NCBI GenBank assembly: GCA_009829735.1
Contig: CM020618.1
Location: forward strand, 13,622,568-13,686,567
Direction: 5' to 3'
Length of the DNA stretch: 64,000 bases
DNA from: Pyropia yezoensis
Taxonomy: Eukaryota; Rhodophyta; Bangiophyceae; Bangiales; Bangiaceae
In this document: piece by piece, positions 11,672 to 29,600 of the stretch
How the letters are laid out: each line of letters starts with the position of its first letter
Position numbering within the stretch: position 1 is the first letter of the stretch
Program-made: the position numbers and the translations under genes
The notes under the pieces: model-generated
Seen by the model: the letters and a program-made list of their open reading frames with translations, nothing else
Told to the model about the DNA's origin: nothing
The model's database searches: none

Positions 11672-12185
11672 CCAATCCGCGGCGGGCGCGCGTCGCAAGC
11701 GGCGGCCGCGACGGGCACCCACGCAGCGCAGCGGCGGGTGCACCGCACCGCACGCCGCCACGCGAGGTGCCGACGCGCGGGGCGACGGGGCGGGGCGACG
11801 GGGCGGGGTGGCGGGGGAGGGCGGGAAGGGGCAGACACTCAGTGCTCGCCAGCCGCATTGGTACGAGCCGCCCCCAGCCAGGGAGACCCCCCCCCCCTGC
11901 CCAGTCACGGGGCGGTCAGCGCGGCGCGGGGGGGGACGGCGCAGGGGGCGCCGCGCAACCTCCAGGGCACCCCTCCCGCGGCGGCCGCCGCGGCGTCGCG
12001 GGTGCGGGGCAAGCCACGGGGAAGGCGTCGGGGGGGGGCAGGGGCCCGGCCGAGCGGCCAACCACCCCCCCCCCCCATCCACAGTACTCCTCCTGTTCTG
12101 CCCACCCGCCGCTCCTCCCCTTGACTTGCCCCCCCAGACCCCCAGCGCCACGCACGCGCGCCCCGGCGGCGGCGGCAGCGGCAAC

Positions 12186-12216
<31 letters not shown>

Positions 12217-13213
12217 GGCGGCCGCCAACGCACCGCGCACCACGCACGCCCGCCCTCACTCCCTCCCCCCCCCCCACCCTCTGCACAACGGGGGGGGGCG
12301 CGCCGCGGTAGGCCGGCGCCAACGATGCCGACGAGCCAAGTGCTGCCCCACCCCGCCCGCCGCCCGCCGGCCGCCCGGTTTCTCCCTCGTGACCACACGC
12401 TTCCAACCCCAAGGGCCACCCCTCGAGGTGGCGTCCACCCCCAGATACACCAACCCGCCCAACCCGAGATGGGTACCGAACACCACACACCTCCCACCTC
12501 CTAATACACCAATCCTCCCACCCCACAGATGCCACACCACCCACTCCCAGATACCACACCTCCCAACCTCACCGCGGACCACCTTCCACCCACCCCCCGA
12601 GGTGCACTCACTCTCCCAACCTCCCGCCGTCAAGGACGGGGGGCGAAGGACGGAGAAAAGAAGGGAGCAAGGGTGGACGGAGGGACGGGGGGGGGGGGGG
12701 GCGGGGGTGCGGGCCCGCGCGCCTCCCCCGCAGCGCCTCACCCCCCCTCACACCTCCCCCCTCCCGCCCCCTCCCGCCAGGTACAGTTGTATACAAACCA
12801 CAACGGCGGCAGCACCACCTCCCCACCCCCTCTTCTCCCTCCTCGCGCTGCCATGACATGCCCCTGCCACCCCCTCCTTTCCCCCCCCCAAACCCGCGCC
12901 CCCCGCCGCGCCGCGCGCACGCGCGCGCGCGAGTCGGCGGCACGCGCCGCGGCGCGGCCGGGGCGGCCCGCAGCCCGCACCACACCCACCGAGCGCGGCG
13001 ACCGCGCGGCACGACGTCGGCGGGGGGACACGCGCGCATGCCGAGGGGCGGGGGGCGGCGCACGACGCCGCGTCGAGCCGACAGGCCGGGTCGGCCGCCG
13101 GGCGGGGGACGCCGCCCGCGGCGGTCCGCGGCGGTCCCACCAGAGCCGGCGGGGGGGGGAAGGAGCGCGGGACGCCGTTCTCCCATGTTCTTCTCTCTTT
13201 TTTTTTTTGCTTT
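11672..13213. other. GC-rich region without a recognisable gene
   Basis: Extreme GC content with C and G homopolymers. A C/A-rich, imperfectly repeated stretch at 12400-12620 is built on CCACACCACCCACTCCCAGA-like words. ORFs are open in all frames and encode only Pro/Arg/Gly/Ala. I see no domain. Confidence 0.5.
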
Positions 13214-19733
<6,520 letters not shown>

Positions 19734-21330
19734 CTAGCGCACAACCCCCGTGCACCATGGTTGAAAAAAAAAAAGGGGATTCTATACACCCCAGATAGAT
19801 TGGTCTATTTAGGTATAGATTAATCTCGGTTTTGAAATTAGTCTTGCTCTTTGCTGGACCTGGCTTGACCTCGCCGCGACGCCATGAAGCGCGCCGCTCG
19901 CATCGTCGCCCAGGCAGTGCGCTCCACCTATGCTCGATCCTCGCGCTCTCGCTGCTGACCTTCTTGTCGCACAGAACGGCGCGAAAGGCGGCGATGGGTC
20001 GGCAGCTGCGGCCCGCGGCGTGGCGGCCAAGGCGACAGAGCCAGTGGCCGTACCAGTCACGGCCGTAGGGTTCTTCCAGCGCCGCACCGACCCCCCCCCC
20101 AACGTACTTGGCGCGTGCAAGCACCAGAGTGGGAGGGTCGGCACCAGGGCGGCGGCGAGGAAGTCTGCGGTGTCAGCGACAGCAGTGGTGGCGCGAGTGG
20201 CGGCGTCCGCGTGAGCGAAGGACGGTCGCGCAGCGCCCGTTCTGCTGTGGCTGCCCCGTGGCATTGCGGGAATATGTACTGGAGTCATGGGCATAAATTC
20301 TCAAGATGGGGTATAAATTCTCACATGGGTGCCTGCCCCAGGTCCCCCCCCGAGAGCGGGCGGGACACCCGTAGCAGGGAGATCCCCATCCCTGTGCTGC
20401 ATACAGCACACCATTGTGCTTCCCATAGCATACGCTCCATGCCCATGTGCTTTTTTCTGTGAAAAGGCAGACAATGCCCACATGGTGGCGCCACACGTAT
20501 GCTATTCATGGTATGCGCCGGTCCGTCGCTTGCCCTGGGGTCCCACCACCACCAGCCACCTGTAGCGTAAACCTGTCGCCGGGACAGCTCCCCCAACACA
20601 CCCCTCCTCTTCTGGTACAGAACGACTTGGTGTGTTTCGATAGGTTATAGCCTAAGAGGGCGCCTCTTCGACTTCTTGCTGGCAGATGCATGTGTTCTTT
20701 GGAGGACCCCCCCTCCTGGTATAAAGAACGGTGAAGGCTGAGCACCGGTATCTTCCAAGCTGTACCTCTACATCCCTGCGTGCCTCCCAGAATGGGTATG
20801 TTTCTCTTCCAGCCTTCCAGCATGTACCCAGCTCTTTGTAGCGTAATCTCGGGCGCCAACGTACGAGCAAAAGACTCCAAGGAGACAAAGAGTGCACGCC
20901 TATACTAACACGTTCTCTCTGTCTCATGGAACTCCATGACATCGCTGCGAGGCTCTGGGCTGAAAAAGCAGTCGCCGACGACTGGTCACGAGGGGCTTAA
21001 GGCGTCATAGAAGCGGGGCACGCCGTGGTGCCCCTACGGGAAAAAAATGACTGTCTTTGAGGGCTGTTTTAACTCGATAAGCAGTCAGTAGGACGGGATA
21101 GTCGGGTGGCCTGAGCTGACGATCGAGTCGTGTTAACTGAATGTCAAGGTATTTTGGCCTCTGAGAATGCCACAACCCAGCGATCCTATTGGCTGCCACA
21201 TGAGCAGCGTGGTAAATTTATTTGCGCATGCTCTCTTCAATATTGACGGGTTCTGGGTACTTCGGTATGAACGGTACATCGACAACGGGACTTTTCTTTA
21301 CTCAAACCTACTGACCGCCACGTTCTTCAC
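19734..21330. other. Upstream of lipase gene, no gene recognised
   Basis: The first part (19780-20300) has minus-strand ORFs of about 150-160 residues with no recognisable domain; a 5' exon of the lipase-like gene could be here. From 20300 to 21330 GC content falls and ORFs are short. No tRNA, rRNA or transposon domain was recognised. Confidence 0.4.
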
Positions 21331-22475
21331 CACCTCCTTCCTCCCCATATCACCTTCTCACTACCATGCCTGCACCACCGCCGTCCTACCTCCCCCTCAC
21401 CGCCCGCCGCCTACCCCCTCTCCCACGCCTTGAGCTGCGCCGCCGTCGTCGCCTAGCGAAAACCACCCCGCTTGCCCCCTCTCCCCCCTCACACCGCTGC
21501 CCACCTCCCCCCCAGCCTCAGCCCTCCCTTACCTTCTCACTCCCGAGCGTCATCGCCTCCCAGCTATCGCCACCCGCTTCCCCCCCCTCCACCCTCACTT
21601 CTATGCTTCTGCCCTAGCCACCACTACAGCACCACCAACTCCCAACCCCTCAACACCCCCAGACACCAGTCGCCCTGCTCCCCCTGCACCCCAGCGCCAT
21701 GCCCCCCCGCCCCACGCCCGTCCTCAAGCTCTGCCTCACCGACACCGTCCACGGGTGAGACGCCCGCCTCGCAGCGAGCCATGACGCCAACCTCAGCCGC
21801 TACTCCGACGCAACATGGCCGCCGGCACCGAGCAAAAGCGCAGGGACGTCTTGGACGGGGGGGGAGAAGGGAGGGAAAAGAAGGACGCAAGGGCAAACCG
21901 AGGCGGGAACAAGAAAAGGGAGCGGGTGGGGCAGGCGGTGGCGGGGGCGAGGAGAGTTGCCATTGCCAGTGGGGGTGGGGGGGGGGGGCGGGTGACCGGG
22001 GGGGGGGGAGTAGTGACAGGGGGAAGGGCGTGCCAGGGCATGGCCGGGGAGGGTAGTGAAGGCGAAGGAAGGGGGGCAACGGGCGACAAGGGCATGCACG
22101 TGGAAGGGGGGCGCCAGATCTACGGCAAGAGCGGCCACTGGGAGTGGGGTATGTTCATGCCACAAACCAGCCCCAGAGGGAGACGGACACCCTCCCCAGC
22201 GCCCAGTCCCACCCCTGCCCGGGGGACACGCCAAGTTAAGACCCCCTCTTGGCGGACATAGAGGTTTTAAAAGGATTGCCAGCGCTCCATTGGCGGACGG
22301 TGAACATCGTCAGCTTTAACTTTTTCCCGCTCAGGGCCCGGAGTCCGAGTGCAGCCTGATGCGCATCAGGTTCACGAAAGTGAGCTGCTAGTTAACGGTC
22401 TTGATGCGGGTTCACCTGATGCGGCCTGGTATACGGCATCACGGGCTGCGGGCTTGATCGACGGTTGTTGCACCG
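21331..22475. other. C-rich then G-rich stretch, no gene recognised
   Basis: Strand-asymmetric composition: C-rich CCCTC/CACC at 21340-21720, then G-rich GGGGGAA at 21830-22080. ORFs encode Pro/Ser or Gly/Arg low complexity. A perfect palindrome lies at 22355-22370. Confidence 0.4.
22355..22370. repeat. Perfect 16-bp palindrome
   Basis: CCTGATGCGCATCAGG is self-complementary. The half-site CCTGATGCG recurs at about 22416-22424. The context is non-coding; the role is unknown. Confidence 0.8.
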
Positions 22476-25400
22476 ATGAAAAACCAGTTTTTTAATGACA
22501 CAACCTCACCCAGTGACCACGGTGTGGCCGCCCCGTCTACCTCTCCCACCGCTGCCGTCCCCGCCAACGCCGGCAGCGTAGCGCCACCCCCTCACGCTTG
22601 CCGGCGCCGCGTAGCACGACTGCCAGCACAGCGGCACTATCCACCACGACGGCCGGCGGCGCGGCGCCTCCCAACATCCCCACATCCGAGCAGCGTAGCG
22701 CCACTCGCCACGACCATCGGCAGCGCAGCGACGCCTCCGACGCCTCCGCCGGCCGCGCGGCTCCCCACCCCCACCGGCAGTGCGGCGCCGCGCTCCAGCA
22801 CCGCCAGTAGCGCGACAACTTCGTACCCAAGTGCAACCTTTCCAGCACGCAATGAGAACCACCAGCGCAGTGAAGGAACAAGAAAGAAGAAAAAGCCACA
22901 GCAAGAACAGGAGTAAGGGATGTGGAAAACACAACGAGCGCACAGGCACCACTGATAGTAAAGGATAAGGCGGTCAGCGATGCTTGCACGCTCGAGGCGG
23001 TGCTGCCCGAGCGCCCCCCTCCCTCGTGTGCCTCCGTGCGCACCTCACGCGCAACTGCCACCTCAAAAATGGGCCTCCGGTGTCGGACACCCTCCACCGT
23101 CACCGAACGATCAGCAGTGGTACCGACTGGCCGCCACGGTCCAACACCCCCCCCGCCCTGCTCAACCCCCCCCGTCACCTCTTCCCCCACCATTCCCGCG
23201 CTCCTCCCCCTCCACTGCTCTTCCGCCCCGCTTTGACCCCCCCTCAGCCCGCGCTCGTCACTCCCAGCGCCTCCGAACGGGCGGGTAGCCGTCATCTCCT
23301 GCTTCCCGCCACCGCCGCCGCCAGCCGTACGCCCGTCGGTCGGGAACGCACTTGCAACGTGGGTTATCAAAGGCTGCGGCAGAGCGCTTCCGGCAGCGGT
23401 GGCCAGGTATGCAGGGCTACTGCCCATCATGGCTGCTGTCCGCCTTGGTTTCCCACCCACGTGTTGTGGCGGGCGCGGGGGGGTGTTGTGCCCGCCCGCG
23501 CACAAGCCTGGCCCCCTGCGCCGATGGCGCGTCACCCTGGTGGCTGCAAGAGCACACCCATGTGAGGTGTGGTCGTCCGCCGCGGGCGGACTGGTGGCCC
23601 GTCGGCCCACGCGCCCGGCCCGTTGGATCCGTTGCGACCGTGGCTGGCCGTCTGGTCTTCCGCCATTGGGGACGGGTCCTGGTCCCAGTGGGCCGCGAGC
23701 GAGTCGGGGCGGGGCCGCGGGGTCCGCCCGCACGTGGCAGCGGTGGGTGCGAGCCAGTGGTGGCGGTGGTTGCAGCACGCCCTCCCCACGCTCCCCGCCC
23801 TTGCTACCTGTTTGAGTCTACCCTCTTCTCTCGGCGCTGCGCGCCTCGGCCTGCCTGTGTGGACGCTCTGTGCGCGGCGTGGCCTGCGTCTGTCGTCGAG
23901 GCCGCCCAGGCTAGGCGCGTGGCGTCGTCACCCGGGTGGCAGCGGCGGGCTTTGGCCAAGCCGTCCACATCCCCACCTGACAAGCGGCGGGCGGCAGAGC
24001 AGGCGGGCTGGCACCCTCCACGTGGGCCGGATGGGGCGGGGCTGTGGGAGCCTCGACCACTCTTCGGTGGCGGCTGCGCGCGCGGGGCGACGACGGGCGG
24101 CAGGGTGTGGAGGTGGAATGAGCGGGGACCAGCGTTTGTAGGGGTGGCTGCACGGGCGGCGCTCACGGCGGGGGACCGCCACTTCCCGCACGCACTGTCT
24201 GGCGGCCCCCTGACTGTGGGTGTCGCGGGTGGCGCGCCGCTGCCGTCGGCAGGGTAGCACAACTGGCGGTGGCCGGTGTGACTCCTGGCGGGCCGGTGCA
24301 CCTGGCGGATGCATGGCGGACGGGCTTGCATTTTGAGCGATAGCGGGTTTGTCTTGACCGGCGGCAGGCAACAGGTGTGGCCGGCACGGCGCAGCGGGGT
24401 CTAAGGGCGTGCCCACCAACGTGAGACTAAAGGTCTGAAATGGTCATTTTAGAACGCCACGTGTGCCACGTGCGAGCATCTCATTGGTGCGGCTATCGCA
24501 ATAGTACCTGGACTATCGGGGGTGCTCTTGACCGCAATGTACTTGAGGTCGAGACATGGGCTACATGCCCAAAACACGACAGCTTCGCCTTCAAGCGGTC
24601 TCGTCCGCGCTTCGTGGCCCTCCACGCAGAAGCAATGAAGCGATGACCAAAACTCTGTCTTTTGACCGAAACTCAACCGGCCAGGCACTGAGAGACGCCC
24701 AAATCCGTCCCACAGGCCTCTCCGATGCCCACTTGTATCGCTCCAACAGCACAGCCATGACTTGGATTATCGGACGGCTCTCACAGAATCAACAATAATC
24801 TGAAGGTTATGCACCGAGTGCAGCCTTGGCGGGCTGTGTATAACTCGCATATCTGTTGCCTTCCTGGGACACGTGCACACAACGCCTTGTGGTCGCCAAT
24901 GGATGGCTCAACGTTGTCGGCATGACATCGATGCACATGACACCTGCAAAATTTCCAGTGTATGGGCCTGGTGGAGTGTCTCTGAGATCGCCAGAGGTCG
25001 TGCGGTGTGGGCCACACGATGGAGTGGTGGTGCATTCGAGGTCCATCAAAGGCGAACTGGTTGAATTGGGAGCTGTCTTTAAGCAGAACTGTACATTTCG
25101 AAGACAGTTTGCGGCAGATCCTGAGAGTTATCGGTCGATTGGAGCTTGCCATTGCAATTTGGGCGCGTTGGGTTTGATTTTTTGGTGTTTTTTTGTGCTT
25201 GCGGTGTAGGCGGTGGTGGACCAACCCGTCTAGGCTGTTGAGGTGCGACCCGCCGTACCCCTCCGTGCGAGATTTTCGTGGAGCATGCCGCGGCATGCAG
25301 CCCCATTGTTGCAACAAGACTGCAGAGGGACCTACGTTCATCATCCACACACGCGCACCCCCTCGCACGAGGTGCCACCGGGGTGCCACCCTGAGAGGCA

Positions 25401-25984
25401 GACGCGTCGCGGCTGCCATGGTTCGCTTCTCTCTTCACCCCCGACTCCCCCGCCGCATGCACCGGGCGGCAGCATGGGCTTTGCCGGCGCCCGCCGTTCG
25501 GATTCTCATCCACGCGCGTGACTTGGCCCGCGTCACTAGTCTGCGAGTCGCCAGATCATTTTTTCTAAAAAAGGACACCCGTCGCAGGACCCTCGGCCGC
25601 CCCCTCCCCAGCGAGCACCCGCCCACCCAATTACTTGGGCCGCCGAGATAGACTTCTCACCACCCGTTCCCCTCCCGTCCTCCCAGGCCATCCGATGCCG
25701 GCGCGAGTACGTTGCGCGGCGGGCCGGCGTGGAGAGAGGCGCCTCGAGCGAAAGGTTTCCTCTCCTCCACCCCCTCGTTTCATCCGGCGCACCTCGTCTC
25801 TTTGCCGTCCTCTGCCTGCGAGGCCACAAAAAAATCTTGGGCCAGCGCGAGTGGTGGGGGGCGTCTGTCCAGTTGCGGCCGCGCCCGCCTGCCCAGCGCG
25901 CCCACGAATTTGGGGGCTCGTTGACAGTGTACGGGTCGGCAGCGTTGTTGCCCCCTTTCCCCCCCCCCCCCCCCCCCCCCCCGG
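22476..25984. other. Region without a recognisable gene
   Basis: At 22560-22810 degenerate direct repeats of a GGCAGCGTAGCGCCAC-like word occur. At 23350-24260 a 301-residue plus ORF is open, but it has no recognisable domain and is Trp/Arg/Gly/Pro rich. From 24440 to 25240 GC is lower, with opposing ORFs of 117 and 212 residues that I cannot assign. The C homopolymer at 25958-25982 precedes the PIF partner gene. Confidence 0.4.
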
Positions 25985-28590
25985 GTGACTCTTTCTTTCA
26001 CTCTCTGCGAAGAGGTCGCGCATACAGGACGCAGTGGGGTCACGCGCGCCGTTGAGGAGCCCGCCGGCCTGTCCACTCGCAGCAAGTCCGAGTCGACAGC
26101 CTCGTCGATAGCCCACGGCGCCCTGCAGCAACGTCGCAAAAACTCTACCCGACTCTTGCTGTGTCGCGGAACCCCCTTGCTGCCGACCTCTCCCCCGCGC
26201 ACGAGCTCCGTACTTCCTGTGCGCTGGTCTAGTGAGTCTCCACTCCGACCTCCCCTCCCCATCGTTCAGAACGTCATCTATCCTGTGAGTGCCATCGAGT
26301 CTGTACGCGGGTGCACCCCGCGGGACCGACATATATGCTGTCGGACGATGAGCGGTCGTCGCCAGCGGGAGGAGGACCACCCGCGCGGCAGCGACTACCC
26401 GACGACTCAACCACACTCCCGGAGACGGCCTTCGTCGCCCCCGCCCCCGCCCCCGCGCCCATTTCCTCCCCAACGTCCACGACCTCCCCCGCTTCCCCCC
26501 CCTGGCCATCCGCAAGACGGCGTTCCGGCGCCTGGACCGCCACTTCCTCGGGGCGGCCCTCCTCCGCCATCCCCACGGTGGAGGGAGCCGCCCCCCCCTC
26601 CCGGGCGGAACGGCCCGCCATCGCCACCACCGCTGTATCGCGGCGCGCAGCCGCCACCGCGGAGCTGGACCTCCCCTCAACCACGGCTGGGGAACTGGAC
26701 CCCCGTGCCACAACCACCTGGGCACTGGAATCCGCCGCCACAGGCGGCGAGCTGGACGTCCCCGTCACCCCCAGTAGCGGGCTGGACGCCACCCGCGGTG
26801 ACGCGGCCGGCGTTGGACGATATCCTGAGCTTCCGTTTGTCCGAGCTGGAGCACGAGGCGCAGCGCTATCGACGAGCCGCTCGGGCGCTCGAGGACGGGC
26901 TGGGGGACCGGTCGCCGTCGCGGTTCGGCCACCGGGCGCGCCGCTGCGGCTGTGGCTCGCGCAGCGTAGCAAGAAGTTCCAGCCGGTCGCCGCCGCCGAG
27001 GCGGCGCTCGAGCAGGAACGACGACACTACGTCGCCTGTGTCGCGCGCAACAGAGCCGAGGAGGCAGTCGCGGCCGCCTGCAAAGCGGCCGACGCCCACT
27101 CCGCCGGCGAGTCCGGAGCGTCCTCAGCGGATGAGGACGCATTTACCGGCCGCCGGTCCATCAACCCCTCTGGACCTGAGGGCGGCGGCGGCGCCTCCCC
27201 ACCAGACGACACCACCCCTCTTGGTGGCGGCGCCAACCCCGACGACGGCAGGGCCTCTACGGTCTCATCCTGCCACTACGCTGAGCCCTCCCAGCAACCC
27301 AGGCCTACCTCTGTCTGCACTACCGCCTGCACTGAGCCTCGCATCTTCAATCCCTCAACCTGCGGCAACTGCAGCAGCAGCCGGTCTGAGCGTTCAAGCC
27401 GGGGCGGCGCCGCCCGGATTTCATTGGGCGCTGATGCCCAGCGTGGCGGGACCCCCTCCCTTGCCCCCTCCGCTGGTGCAGCCTTTTTTTGGAGGGCAGC
27501 CCGCAACCCACCCGGCGACATGGAATCTCCTACCGAGAGCTACGCAGCCAACATTGTGGCTGCCGCCGCAAGGGCCAGCGCCTCATCTGGTGGCGCCACC
27601 CCCTCCGCCGCCCCCGCCCCCGCCGTCACCCACGCCGCCACCTCAGCTCGTGCACGAGCCCCCCCCGGCTCCCCTGCAACGCCAGCAAGCCCGTCACTCG
27701 CCCAAGCACCAGTGACTGGCCGAGGTCGTGCTCGTGGTCGCGGAAGTGGGCGCGGAGGCGGCGCGCGCGGCGGTACACGCGGTGGTGGGAGCAGCGGCTC
27801 ACGCAGTGGCGCCCCTTTTGCTGCTGGCACGTCGCAGGACTTTATGACCCGGTGCGACGAGGTGGAGGACAAAGCCCGCGCGGCGGCCGCCCAGCGAGTG
27901 GCCCAAGACGCTAGCGCTGCGAGGGCGAGGCAGGCTGTCACTGATGATGCCATTGCGCGCAGTGGGAGAGCTGGCGCAGCCGCGGCGCGGGCTGCTATCA
28001 TCAAGCAGATCAAAGACACGGAACGGGCCCGAGAGGTCTCTGCGGCGGCAGCGGCGCGACGCGCAAGCGCGGCGGCTGGACCTGCTAATTCTACCCGCTG
28101 TGTTGGGGGGTTCCGGCGTGGTGGCGGGGCAGGACGTGCAGCTCCGTCGCCCCCTGTTGATGGTGGGGTCGGGCCTGCGGCTCCGTCTCCCCGTGCTGCT
28201 GGGCGGGAAGGGACTGCCCGTCCGTCGCCCCCTGCAGCTGGTGGAGCAGGGCGTGTGAGTGCCTCACCTTCTGCGGCTGGCGAGGCAAGGCATGACGGTC
28301 CGCCACCCTCCGGTGCTGCGAAGACGCCTGACAACGCCTCTGTGCAGGAGGTGATGGCTGGTGGTGGTGGGCCCGGGAAAAGCAAGAATGGCAAGAAGGC
28401 TGGCAAGGGCAGGGTCTGGACTACCCCTGAGCGCGTCGCGCTTTGTGAGGCGTACAAGCAGTGCACGCAAGATGCAGGCGTGGGGACGAGCCAGCAGGTG
28501 CGCACTCTGTGGTCTAGCATCTGGTTCGCGTTTGTTCGCCGCACGCCACCCAAGCTGACATCGTTTGAAATGCGCGGTCGGTGGAGTAAT
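25985..28590 (+). pseudogene. PIF/Harbinger Myb/SANT partner protein, N-terminal half
   Basis: The 3' part is a clear Myb/SANT-like (NAM-associated) domain at about 28400-28590. It has WTTPERVALCEAYKQ, then DAGVGTSQQVRTLW and FEMRGRWSN. Partner proteins of this kind bind element ends together with the PIF transposase. Upstream, two overlapping frames are open. One is Pro-rich (25985-27715, repeated WTSP/NWTP/HWNPP words). The other (26311-28671) leads into the SANT domain and has an RGRG-rich linker. An intron or frameshift near 27715 may join them. Family alignment stops exactly at AGTAAT (SN, 28590). The next residues expected, IxxCCxRF, are absent here but begin at 6417. The 3' half was therefore separated by transposon insertion. 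Confidence 0.75.
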
Positions 28591-28652
28591 CGCCCCCCAA
28601 CGTCGGCCAAGAACGAGTTTCAGCGCAACATCGTCGGCAGCCGCGCCCACCT
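28591..28652. repeat. Left terminal region / inverted repeat of copy 2
   Basis: ACGTCGGCC at 28600 and ATCGTCGGC at 28630 both match the start of the reversed right end (ATCGTCGGCC). The 28630 site matches the right end at 19 of 22 bases. CATCTGA follows in both ends. I cannot tell which of the two marks the exact tip. Confidence 0.5.
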
Positions 28653-29600
28653 GTATCTTGATGACATCTGATTGTACTCGTCACATCTCCACGTTCAGCA
28701 CACCATTAGGACTGCTGTAGGGATTGTTGAAAACGTACCCAACTGCATCTCGGCTGCATCTTTTGGACCCTACATGTCATTTCCATGCTCAGGCGTCGTT
28801 ACCTGCGACCGTTCTGTTTCAAGTCTGGGAGCCTGAGGACTTTGCCAAAGAGATTGTCTTAAAGCTGTCCAGAATGACAGTCAACGCAGGCAAATGCGGG
28901 CGACCATCCGGCCATCCGTATCAATGCTCCGTGGGGTAGTTCTCGATCTGGTTAGGACAGCATTTCAACTTCATCTCAAGCGTGAGGGTGGGGCCTCAGT
29001 CCACCTCAGTGCCCCCAGTGGCCCAAATATGCCCTGCCTTGCCTGGTAAGAAGCGACAGGGACGCTTATTGACTCCGTGCTGGGGGGCTACAGAGAGAAA
29101 CTGAAGCCTGTGAAGGGCTGATAGCAGATGGTTTCTTGGATTCTGTGCTCTATCATGAGCACTAGGTAGGTGCTGCGCCTGGGAGCAACGAGAGAGAGCC
29201 ACATGCCTGCACTAAAATCTACGAAGCGCATGAAGCGACGGCGATTCTCGTTCGGCGTGCTCTCACGGCCAAGGCACAGCCCGAAATGACTTGGCCTGTG
29301 CGCCTGTGTCATGGGACAGGCCACAGAGGCCTCTCAGACCACGTTTGTCAAAACAACGACAATGATTATAGTACTGATTTTTTCTACGAAGCGTCAAAAT
29401 CAAGGCGGACGTGGTGTCTCGCACTCCTGTATCGCTCTTATTTCTCCCCTCTCTCCCTCTCTTCTCTCTCGGTCCAGACGGTCAAACGGCGTTCAATGGC
29501 TTGCCATGCGTGACACGTCATTCAATGGCAGCACAATAAGTCAGATGCAACAAGATACTTGTGTGCACACCATCATGCAGCCGCGTGGCTCTCTCGTGCC
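28653..29600. other. Left subterminal non-coding region of copy 2
   Basis: Lower GC than the surroundings. CATCT-type motifs occur at about 28670-28760, including CTGCATCTCGGCTGCATCT. No coding sequence was recognised. It lies downstream of the transposase stop codon and would hold its 3' UTR. Confidence 0.5.

Noticed and set aside
11738-12504. Several long ORFs in the GC-rich region after the first gap
   Set aside because: Only Pro/Arg/Gly/Ala, all six frames open, no motif.
23352-24257. 301-residue plus ORF as a gene
   Set aside because: No domain, overlapping open frames on both strands, no splice or start context; composition-driven.
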